Assembly (NCBI GenBank): GCA_946615275.1
Contig: CAMOHV010000097.1
Coordinates: 1 to 5,817, forward strand
Origin: an uncultured Verrucomicrobiota bacterium
GTDB lineage: Bacteria; Verrucomicrobiota; Kiritimatiellia; RFP12; UBA1067
Length of the DNA: 5,817 nt
Direction: 5' to 3'
In this document: one piece after another, positions 1 to 5,429 of the stretch
Position numbering within the stretch: the first letter of the stretch is position 1
Layout: every line of letters begins with the position of its first letter
Notes under the pieces: generated by a model
The model's input: only the letters and a program-made list of their open reading frames with translations
Databases searched by the model: none
Told to the model about the DNA's origin: nothing
Made by a program: the position numbers and the translations under genes

Positions 1-53
1 AAATGAGATTTTAATGCGGACGAAATCGCAGGCGATGAAATGGCAAATACGCA

Positions 54-83
54 TTGACTTTGGCGGGGGGGAATTGGTAGAAT
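54..83 (+). promoter_or_regulatory. sigma70-like promoter of the fusion gene, predicted leaderless
   Basis: TTGACT (54-59) is followed by an 18-base spacer and TAGAAT (78-83), with the extended -10 dinucleotide TG at 75-76. Each hexamer matches its consensus at five of six bases. The expected transcription start, six to eight bases past the -10 box, falls at about 89-91, on or next to the ATG at 91. The bases just before that ATG (84-90) carry no Shine-Dalgarno sequence, and the G-run at 65-71 is too far upstream and lies inside the promoter spacer. The rest of 1-53 shows nothing I can name. Confidence 0.65.
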
Positions 84-90
84 AATCGCC

Positions 91-2322
91 ATGGAAAGAT
101 GCACCTTCTTTTTTCTCTTCTCAATTATCGTTGCAACGTCAACCACCGTGGCGCCTGATGCCGTGGCGTCAGCCGCAGCCATGGACTCCGGCATGAACGC
201 CGCGGGGCCGCGCGGGGCGTTCCCGCTTCTGTGCACGCCGTGGACGGCAGACGCCGAGCTCGACGTGCCGGTGCTCGTGGCGGAGGCCGAGTTCGTCGAC
301 CGGTGCGGCGCGTCGGGCGTCGTCTGGCCCACGGCGGGAGAGGTGCTGGGGAACCTTTCGGACGATGAATACAGGGCTGGGCTGGAGGCGCTTGCCGCGC
401 GTGCGGCGAAGCCGGACTTCGCCGCGACGCTCACGGCGATCTGCCCCGGGGCGACGAGCGCGGACGCCGTCAGGCGCGGCGCGTTCGTGGAGGGCCTGGC
501 GAAGCGAACTGGGGCGAAGATGTCGATTCTGGCGCGTCCGCCCGACGATGCAAGGACGCAGGCCGACATCGAGGCCCACTACCGCGCGTTCGCAGCCGCG
601 GTCTCGTGCCCGGTCATCATCCAGACCTACAATGGCAAGAGTCCGCAGCCGGACGTGGAGCTCCTCGAAAAGCTCGCCAGGGAATTCCCGAAGGTGTACG
701 GATGGGTGAAGGAGGAGTCTCCGGGGAACAAGGTGAATGCGCGCCTTGCGCGCCTCGCGGCGTCGCCCGCCATCAAGACGGTGTTCAGCGGCTGGGGGGC
801 GAAGGGGCTTCTCCACCAGGGGCCGCGCCTCGGGGCGCGGGGCGTCATCACCCAGCGTCCGGCGTACGCCGACCTTCTGGCGTACATCATGCGCAGGATC
901 GATGCAGGCGCCGACTCATCCGACCCGTCTCTGGCCCGGGCGTACGCCGACTATCTGCTCATGATCAACCTCGGCGACGTCTTCGCCGATTCGGGCGACG
1001 CCATGCGCGGCCCCCATCTCTACGCCCTTGAGAGGCGCGGCGTGTTCAAGAACCGCCTCACGCGCATAAAGGCGCCGAAGAACGACCCCGCCGGGCGCAA
1101 GTGGATCATGAGGGACGTCAAGCTGACGTCCGCCGAGATGGCCGAGATCGACGCACGCCTTGCGCGCCTGGCCCAATACGCGCCCAAGGACGGGAGGGGG
1201 GCGCCCCGCGTGGACGAGGCCCTTGCCGCGGCCTGCGCCGGGCCGAAGTGGCGTCCGACCAAGAACAAGAAGGTGCGGGCCGTCCTATGGGGGGTGGTGC
1301 ACAACCACGCGCGCGGGAAGTTCGACGCGATGATCCGCCTCAAGAACGACTACGAGATAGTGGGCTGGGTGGACGACACGGCCTCCACCGCGATGCGCAT
1401 GGTGGATCCGAACCCCGCATACTGCAAGCGGTATCCAAAGCTGACCCCTGCGCAGGTCTTCGACGAGGTGAAGCCCGACGTGATCGTGATCGAGGTCTCC
1501 AACTCGGAGCTGGTGGGCGTGGCGCGGCAGTGCGCCGAACGCGGCTACCCAATGCACATGGACAAGCCCCTCGGCACGTCCCTCGCCGCGTTCAAGGAGG
1601 TGAGCGACATCTGCCGCGCGCGCGGCATACCGCTCCAGACAGGCTACATGTTCCGCGCCAACAAGGCCATACAGTTCGCTGTGGAGGCGGCGCGCGGCGG
1701 GCTTCTCGGCGAGGTGTTCGCGATCGACGCCGACCTCAACCACTCCTACGGCGGAAAGAGATACCCCGAATATTCGTCCGCCTACCCCGCAGGGACGGTG
1801 TATCTTCTCGCCTGCCATGTGATAGAGTACGCGCTGCCGATGATGAAGGACGAGATGCCGATCGCCTGCCGGTCGATAGTGAAGGAGGCTCCCGGCAGCC
1901 CCGTCGGCACGCCGAACAACACGCTCACGATCATTGAGTGGCCGCGCGCTACGTGCACGATCCGCGTGTGCAGCAAGGGGACGCAGCCCCGGCGGCATCT
2001 GCGCATCGACGGTACCGACGGCACGCTCGAGATCGAGCCCATCGAGGATTTCACGAAGGTGAAGCACGACACCGGCGGCGTCGCCGCCGTGAAGGACGAC
2101 AAGAACATCCGCGTGAAGCTCTTCCTCAAGGTCGACAAGCCCGGCTACAAGAAGGGCATGAACGTGATAGACTTCGGCGTGTTCGAGGACCGCTACGAGG
2201 GGCAACTCGAGGAGCTGGCGAAGATCGTGCGCGGGGAGATCCCCAACCCCGTTGCGCTCTACGACCACGACCTGCGCGTCCATAAGGTTTCGCTCCAGGC
2301 CTGCAACCTGCCCGTGGAGTGA
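91..2322 (+). CDS. Exported fusion of a DHDPS/NAL-type aldolase and a Gfo/Idh/MocA oxidoreductase
   Basis: A 743-residue protein with two enzyme domains. Residues 1-30 look like a Sec signal peptide: short charged start, hydrophobic core at 6-15, Ala-rich cleavage region near 26-30. Residues about 42-345 are a class I aldolase TIM barrel of the dihydrodipicolinate synthase/N-acetylneuraminate lyase family: T81-A-G-E84, the catalytic-type Y180-N, the Schiff-base lysine K207 in VKEES, and SGWGAKG..GARGVIT at 233-254. The Arg that binds the substrate carboxylate in true DHDPS is absent (P185 sits there), so lysine synthesis is unlikely. After a linker (346-392), residues 393-743 form a full-length Gfo/Idh/MocA unit. 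Its nucleotide-binding loop is unusual (G401-V-V-H-N-H-A-R-G409), DKP at 491-493 replaces EKP, and H576 stands for the catalytic His, but the usual Asp four residues before it is L572. Substrate unknown; a keto-acid or sugar-acid is plausible. No RR motif, hence Sec rather than Tat. The kinase gene follows after 19 bases. An internal start at 181 would give a cytosolic form, but the signal peptide favours 91. Confidence 0.85.
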   Translation: MERCTFFFLFSIIVATSTTVAPDAVASAAAMDSGMNAAGPRGAFPLLCTPWTADAELDVPVLVAEAEFVDRCGASGVVWPTAGEVLGNLSDDEYRAGLEALAARAAKPDFAATLTAICPGATSADAVRRGAFVEGLAKRTGAKMSILARPPDDARTQADIEAHYRAFAAAVSCPVIIQTYNGKSPQPDVELLEKLAREFPKVYGWVKEESPGNKVNARLARLAASPAIKTVFSGWGAKGLLHQGPRLGARGVITQRPAYADLLAYIMRRIDAGADSSDPSLARAYADYLLMINLGDVFADSGDAMRGPHLYALERRGVFKNRLTRIKAPKNDPAGRKWIMRDVKLTSAEMAEIDARLARLAQYAPKDGRGAPRVDEALAAACAGPKWRPTKNKKVRAVLWGVVHNHARGKFDAMIRLKNDYEIVGWVDDTASTAMRMVDPNPAYCKRYPKLTPAQVFDEVKPDVIVIEVSNSELVGVARQCAERGYPMHMDKPLGTSLAAFKEVSDICRARGIPLQTGYMFRANKAIQFAVEAARGGLLGEVFAIDADLNHSYGGKRYPEYSSAYPAGTVYLLACHVIEYALPMMKDEMPIACRSIVKEAPGSPVGTPNNTLTIIEWPRATCTIRVCSKGTQPRRHLRIDGTDGTLEIEPIEDFTKVKHDTGGVAAVKDDKNIRVKLFLKVDKPGYKKGMNVIDFGVFEDRYEGQLEELAKIVRGEIPNPVALYDHDLRVHKVSLQACNLPVE

Positions 2323-2341
2323 GCGTCGGGAATCGACGGAC

Positions 2342-3301
2342 ATGGAAGACCTTTGCGGACAGCATGTCGCCGGGCACCTCGTCGTGCGGCTCCTTGGAAG
2401 GGGCGGCATGGCGGAGGTGTACGAAGTCGAGCACGAGCGGCTCGGCGTACGCCGCGCCATGAAGGTGTTCACGGCCGACGGAGAGCAGTCCGGGCTTCTG
2501 CAAAAGCGCTTCCTCGCCGAGGGGCGGCTCCTGGCGCGGCTCGACCATCCGCGTCTCGTGAAGGTGCATGACTGCGGCGTGGACGAGGCCACGGGGCGTC
2601 CGTACCTTACGATGGACCTCGTCCTGGGGACGGACGGCGAACCGCACACATTGGCCTCGCTCCACAAGGAGCGCCAGATCACCGAGGAGAGTCTTCTCGG
2701 CTGGTACGCGGACATGTCCGACGCCCTCGCCTACATCCATTCTGCCGGGGTCGTCCACAGGGACGTCAAGCCGTCGAACATCCTCGTCTCCGCAGACGGC
2801 CATGCCGTGCTGGCGGACTTCGGCGTCTCGCGCATAAGCGACAAGGGTCTCAGGGCGGAGCTCTCCATCGACGCCACGATGGCCACGGACGCCACGACCC
2901 TCTCGCGCATCGTATTCGGCACGGCCAACTATCTAGCCCCCGAGGTCCGCCGCGGCGACGTCGCCACGGCCGCGGCCGACGTCTATTCCCTCGGCGTGAC
3001 GTTCTTCCGCCTGCTGACGGGCGTCTGGTACGAGCCCGATTCGAATGCTCTTGACCTGCTGGACAGCTTCGACCCCGCCTGGCGCAGAGTATTCGCCGCC
3101 TTGCTGGCCGACGCGCCGTCGGAGCGGTCGCTGCCGCCCATCCGGAATGCGCCGCGCCGGAAGTGGGCCTGGGCTCTTGCCGCGCTGGCGGCGGTCCTGG
3201 CTCTGGCCCTTGCCGCCTGGATCGGGCTTGGCTCCGCGAAGAAGCCTTCGGCTCCCGTTGACGATCGTTCCGTTGACGATATCTTCTTCGTCCCGAAATG
3301 A
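2342..3301 (+). CDS. Hanks-type Ser/Thr protein kinase, single-pass membrane protein
   Basis: A 319-residue kinase predicted to phosphorylate Ser/Thr on cytoplasmic partners. The catalytic motifs are all present: glycine loop GRGGMAEVY (19-27), ATP-anchoring K41, helix-C E60, HRDVKPSN (139-146) with catalytic D141, DFG (159-161), and GTANYLAPE ending at E201. The C-lobe closes with LLADAPSER near 254-262. One transmembrane helix at about 275-297 leaves a tail of about 22 residues outside, so there is no PASTA, TPR or other recognisable sensor domain. The tail holds a small duplication (PVDDR, SVDDI). The frame is open further upstream, to 2252, but that would overlap the previous gene by 71 bases; ATG 2342 gives the normal kinase N-terminus, although its Shine-Dalgarno is weak. 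The 19-base gap to the preceding gene suggests co-transcription. ECF sigma genes are often found near such kinases in Planctomycetes, and one lies 1.4 kb downstream, making it a candidate partner by inference only. Confidence 0.92.
   Translation: MEDLCGQHVAGHLVVRLLGRGGMAEVYEVEHERLGVRRAMKVFTADGEQSGLLQKRFLAEGRLLARLDHPRLVKVHDCGVDEATGRPYLTMDLVLGTDGEPHTLASLHKERQITEESLLGWYADMSDALAYIHSAGVVHRDVKPSNILVSADGHAVLADFGVSRISDKGLRAELSIDATMATDATTLSRIVFGTANYLAPEVRRGDVATAAADVYSLGVTFFRLLTGVWYEPDSNALDLLDSFDPAWRRVFAALLADAPSERSLPPIRNAPRRKWAWALAALAAVLALALAAWIGLGSAKKPSAPVDDRSVDDIFFVPK
3255..3280 (+). repeat. 11-base direct repeat in the kinase 3' end
   Basis: CCGTTGACGAT occurs exactly at 3255-3265 and again at 3270-3280, a 15-base (five-codon) period. 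It encodes the VDD duplication in the kinase's extracytoplasmic tail. It may simply be a small coding duplication; the period is also compatible with a paired protein-binding site, but nothing else supports that. Confidence 0.7.
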
Positions 3302-3314
3302 GCCGTAGGCGTAT

Positions 3315-3392
3315 GCCGTCTTGCTGGCCGATTCGCCGTTTGTCCTATCGTTTCCGCCTCTGCGGTCAGATGCGCCTCGTGGCGTTTTGTGG
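3315..3392 (+). pseudogene. Decayed remnant of a kinase juxtamembrane coding segment
   Basis: This stretch, just after the kinase stop, resembles the kinase's own 3095-3166. Bases 3315-3339 match 3095-3119 at 22 of 25 positions, and similarity continues with a three-base insertion. Read in the homologous frame it encodes AVLLADSP, then SFPPLR, APR and W, against AALLADAP, SLPPIR, APR and W in the kinase (residues 252-275): about 14 identities in 24 aligned residues, with mostly conservative changes and gaps of whole codons. A TAG in that frame at 3306-3308 and the absence of a start or kinase core make it non-functional as a kinase. It is out of frame with the intact kinase. Similarity ends at W, exactly where the next promoter's -35 begins. 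It probably remains from a tandem kinase paralogue or a partial duplication. Confidence 0.6.
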
Positions 3393-3421
3393 TTGCGTAG
3401 TCGCGCAAGCCATACTATAAT
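3393..3421 (+). promoter_or_regulatory. sigma70-like promoter of the STN-repeat gene
   Basis: TTGCGT (3393-3398), a 17-base spacer and a perfect TATAAT (3416-3421). The predicted start near 3428 gives a leader of about 117 bases before the ATG at 3545. The surrounding DNA is clearly more AT-rich than the coding regions. This would transcribe the STN-repeat gene and possibly the sigma factor independently of the fusion-kinase pair. Confidence 0.65.
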
Positions 3422-3485
3422 GTTTCCGTCTTTGAGAAAAATGACTAGAATTTTGATGTGGAGGTGTCCTTTTTCCCCGAAGCTT

Positions 3486-3522
3486 CCGTATATAGCGACA
3501 TACGGGGGCGGTGGTCGCCTCC
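3486..3522 (+). promoter_or_regulatory. Two adjacent hairpins in the 5' leader
   Basis: CCGTAT (3486-3491) can pair with ATACGG (3500-3505) across an eight-base loop. GGGGGCG (3504-3510) can pair with CGCCTCC (3516-3522) across a five-base loop, with one G-U pair. They share only G3504-G3505, so they either stack side by side with a shortened second stem or compete at the junction. They end about 11 bases before the Shine-Dalgarno AAGGAAG (3533-3539). No U-tract follows, so this is not a classical intrinsic terminator. It does not match a riboswitch class I recognise. The remaining leader, 3428-3485, shows only an eight-base palindrome, GAAGCTTC (3478-3485). Confidence 0.45.
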
Positions 3523-3544
3523 CAAAAGACGAAAGGAAGAAAGT

Positions 3545-4612
3545 ATGAAGAAGTTTGAAATGATGGCAATCGCGGCCCTCGCGGCTTTCACGGCGGCGGC
3601 GATGCCCTCTGAGACGGAGCTGGAAAAGGCCAACAAGGACGTGCAGACCGCACTCAAAACGCACATCGCCGCCTGGCAGAAGGGCGACATCGGCAACGAC
3701 GACCTCGCGGTGCTCATGCTCCGCAACGCCGACAAATTCAAGGACGAGGCGCGCCGCTACGCCTGCCTCCAGGCCGCGTTCGCGGCGGCGGCCCGCGCCG
3801 ATGACGCCGCCCTCGCCGCGAAGGCGTTGGAGCGGATCTGCGCCGAAATCAAGCACTTCTGGGTGCCGATGGAGGAGAAGGTGATCGACAAGGCGCTCGC
3901 GAAGGTCGAGAAGGGCAAGGCGGACAAATTCCGCGCGAAACTGGACCTCGAGCGGGCCAAGATCGTCATCATGTCAAAATCGGTCAAGGACTCGGACGCG
4001 CGTGTGATCGCGAAGATGAGGAGGATCATGATTCCATCCGCGTCGATCAAGCCACCGGCCACGCTTGCGGACGCGGTGGACTTTCTGCGGCGGGCGAGCG
4101 TCGACCACGATGCCCCTGGTGCAAAGAGCAAAGGCGTGAACTTTCTCCTGAGCCTCGATAGGCATGCGTCCGGCGCCCCGGCGATGCCGAGGCTCGCCGC
4201 GAACAACATCAGGCTCTTCGACATGCTCAAGCTCGTCGTGGACGTCGTCGGCTACGACTTCAAGGTTGCGAGCGGGATTGTGGTGATCTTCAAGAAGGAG
4301 GACGCCCCTACATCGCCTTCGATTGGCAAGATGAAGCAGATCATACTTCCATCTATCTCCTTCAAGCCGCCGGCGACGCTTGCGGACGCGGTCGATCTTC
4401 TGGGGAGGATGAGCGTGGAACACGACCCGGCGGCCAAGGGCAAGGGCGTGAGCTTCCGGCTGAACGTGCCGAAGGGCGAGAAGCCGCCGGCCATGCCCGT
4501 CATCAACGCCAGGAATCTCAAGCTCTACGACGCCATCGACCTCTGCTGCAAAGTGACCGGCTACGACTTCCGGGAAAAGGGCGATGTGGTGGAGATATTC
4601 AGGAAGAAGTGA
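3545..4612 (+). CDS. Secreted protein with two tandem STN-like (secretin/TonB short N-terminal) repeats
   Basis: A 355-residue exported protein of unknown function. Residues 1-19 form a Sec signal peptide (MKKFEMMAIAALAAFTAAA). Residues about 20-150 are charged, Ala-rich and probably helical. Two homologous units follow, 157-251 and 262-355, about half identical. Each opens with a strand and helix around KPPATLADAVD and closes with an STN-type pattern: short strands, a helix (LKLYDAIDLCCKVTG), then YDF and a final VV.IF strand. STN domains occur at the N-terminus of secretins and of TonB-dependent transducers, where they contact other envelope proteins, sometimes anti-sigma regulators; here no barrel or secretin domain follows. 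The start was set at ATG 3545 because AAGGAAG (3533-3539) lies just before it and the signal peptide begins there; the frame is open upstream to 3458 but those residues cross the leader hairpins. Similar free-standing repeat proteins are, from memory, frequent in Verrucomicrobiota and Kiritimatiellota. An ECF sigma gene follows 72 bases later, so a sensory or scaffold role is possible. Confidence 0.8.
   Translation: MKKFEMMAIAALAAFTAAAMPSETELEKANKDVQTALKTHIAAWQKGDIGNDDLAVLMLRNADKFKDEARRYACLQAAFAAAARADDAALAAKALERICAEIKHFWVPMEEKVIDKALAKVEKGKADKFRAKLDLERAKIVIMSKSVKDSDARVIAKMRRIMIPSASIKPPATLADAVDFLRRASVDHDAPGAKSKGVNFLLSLDRHASGAPAMPRLAANNIRLFDMLKLVVDVVGYDFKVASGIVVIFKKEDAPTSPSIGKMKQIILPSISFKPPATLADAVDLLGRMSVEHDPAAKGKGVSFRLNVPKGEKPPAMPVINARNLKLYDAIDLCCKVTGYDFREKGDVVEIFRKK
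4013..4609 (+). repeat. Tandem intragenic domain duplication
   Basis: Unit 1 (4013-4297) and unit 2 (4328-4609) are offset by 315 bases (105 codons) across their first halves. The longest exact match I found is the 17 bases ACGCTTGCGGACGCGGT, at 4061-4077 and 4376-4392. The 30-base linker between units encodes a short Pro/Ser/Thr-containing stretch. Identity is highest in the helix-forming first third of each unit. Confidence 0.85.
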
Positions 4613-4666
4613 TTAGTGATTAGTGGTTAGTGGTTAGTTTCTGGTTTCTGGTTTCTAGTTTCTGGC
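4611..4666 (+). repeat. Array of eight tandem heptamers between STN gene and sigma gene
   Basis: Eight head-to-tail 7-base units: GATTAGT at 4611 and 4618, GGTTAGT at 4625 and 4632, TTCTGGT at 4639 and 4646, TTCTAGT at 4653, and TTCTGGC at 4660. They share the core YTRG, followed by T in all but the last unit, and fall into two sub-families of four. The first unit starts on the second base of the upstream stop codon. The first four carry TAG on the + strand and TTA (TAA on the - strand); because 7 is not a multiple of 3, stops fall in all six frames. The array ends eight bases before the sigma factor's Shine-Dalgarno. Confidence 0.95.
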
Positions 4667-4673
4667 TATAGGC

Positions 4674-4680
4674 AAGGAGG
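4674..4680 (+). promoter_or_regulatory. Strong Shine-Dalgarno that fixes a TTG start
   Basis: AAGGAGG is fully complementary to the anti-Shine-Dalgarno core and lies four bases before TTG 4685. It is the strongest ribosome site in the window and selects the TTG start of the sigma factor, since no ATG is available near the conserved N-terminus. The spacing is slightly short. Confidence 0.8.
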
Positions 4681-4684
4681 GGGA

Positions 4685-5308
4685 TTGGAGCACGAGCGAG
4701 GAAACAGCTGGAGCTATCCTGAGACGTCGGTGACGCTCTTGAAGACGCTCCGAGAGGCCCGGAGCGGCGTCGATGACGCCGCCTGGGCCCGCTTCGTCGA
4801 CATATACGGGCCCGTGGTACACCACCTTGTGCGCCTTCTCTCGCCGGGCATCTCCGACGCCGACACGGACGACGCCGTGCAGGATGTGTTCGTGAAGCTC
4901 GTGAACGTCTTGCGCTCCGGCGCATATGACCCCGCGAAGAGCAGGTTCCGCACGTATCTCTCCGCGCTTGCCCGCCGGCTCCTCATCGACCGCTACCGCG
5001 CGGCGGCGGCGCGGCGGGCCGATCGGCAGGGGGGGCTGGAGGCTGCGGAGCATATCGCCGTGGACGACGATCCCGGCGAGTGGATGGACGCGAAATGGCG
5101 CGTCGCCTGCCGGATCGCCGCCGAGCGCCGCGTGATGGAGGAGTCGGCCATCTCGGAGCAGAGCCGCGAGGTGTGGCGGCTCTTGTCCTGTGAAGGGCTG
5201 TCCGTGAAGGATGCGGCGAAGCGGCTTGGAATCCCATCCAACACCGTGAGCAAGGTCAAATGCCGCGTCGAGGTTCAGATCGCCTCCGTCTTTGCGATGT
5301 ATGAGTGA
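4685..5308 (+). CDS. RNA polymerase sigma factor, ECF family
   Basis: A 207-residue sigma factor that would direct RNA polymerase to a dedicated promoter set. The N-terminus (TSVTLLKTLR, then DDAAWARFVDIYGPVV to residue 45) is the form common in ECF factors of Planctomycetes and relatives. Region 2 spans about 37-105: the core-binding D60-T-D-D63-AVQDVF element, corresponding to the usual DAED, then YDPAKSRFRTYLSALARR and LLIDRYR. Region 4 spans about 155-200, with the helix-turn-helix at about 171-195 (GLSVKDAAKRLGIPSNTVSKVK). The linker (106-154) is long and rich in Arg, Ala and Asp. There is no C-terminal extension and no anti-sigma gene beside it; the nearby kinase and the secreted STN protein are the only visible candidates for control. 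The gene starts with TTG behind a perfect Shine-Dalgarno. It has no clear promoter of its own, so it is probably read from 3393-3421 through the heptamer array. Confidence 0.93.
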   Translation: MEHERGNSWSYPETSVTLLKTLREARSGVDDAAWARFVDIYGPVVHHLVRLLSPGISDADTDDAVQDVFVKLVNVLRSGAYDPAKSRFRTYLSALARRLLIDRYRAAAARRADRQGGLEAAEHIAVDDDPGEWMDAKWRVACRIAAERRVMEESAISEQSREVWRLLSCEGLSVKDAAKRLGIPSNTVSKVKCRVEVQIASVFAMYE

Positions 5309-5359
5309 TCGGGAGCTGATGGGGGGCATAAAATTGTCTGTGTGCTTTCCGCGGTATTT

Positions 5360-5368
5360 TGATATAAT
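5360..5368 (+). promoter_or_regulatory. Extended -10 promoter of the Tat-exported oxidoreductase
   Basis: TGATATAAT (5360-5368) is a perfect -10 with the TGN extension. No good -35 lies at 16-18 bases; TTGTCT (5334-5339) is 23 bases away, too far, which fits an extended -10 promoter. Transcription from about 5375 gives a leader of about 55 bases. A six-base inverted repeat, AGAGGC (5369-5374) and GCCTCT (5396-5401), overlaps the predicted start. The remainder of the 5309-5429 gap shows no terminator or gene. Confidence 0.6.
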
Positions 5369-5429
5369 AGAGGCGCCTGGGCGGAATGGGGAGTTGCCTC
5401 TTCGCCGGCGTAATAAAAAGGAAAACAAG

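Noticed and set aside
2252..2341. Upstream in-frame start for the kinase
   Set aside because: It would overlap the fusion gene by 71 bases and add an Arg/Ser/Thr-rich stretch that is a frame shadow; the kinase N-terminus starts naturally at ATG 2342.
1285..2715. Long open frame of 476 codons on the - strand
   Set aside because: It lies antisense to the well-supported fusion and kinase genes, crosses their junction, and has a His/Arg/Val-rich composition with no domain pattern; a shadow of GC-rich codon use.
3486..3522. Intrinsic terminator of the kinase transcript
   Set aside because: The hairpins are not followed by a U-tract and lie downstream of a strong promoter, close to the next ribosome site.
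3458..3544. Upstream in-frame start for the STN protein
   Set aside because: It would bury the signal peptide behind 29 extra residues and translate the hairpin leader; AAGGAAG directly precedes ATG 3545.
3321..3548. Small + strand open frame of 75 codons after the kinase
   Set aside because: It starts inside the kinase remnant, runs through the promoter and leader hairpins and has no ribosome site; treated as part of a pseudogene trace.
2933..3856. Open frame of 307 codons on the - strand across the intergenic region
   Set aside because: It covers the kinase 3' end, the promoter at 3393-3421 and the start of the STN gene; no domain or credible start.
4611..4666. CRISPR array
   Set aside because: Units are 7 bases head to tail with no spacers; a simple tandem heptamer array.
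5309..5340. Terminator after the sigma factor gene
   Set aside because: No stable inverted repeat with a T-run could be found.
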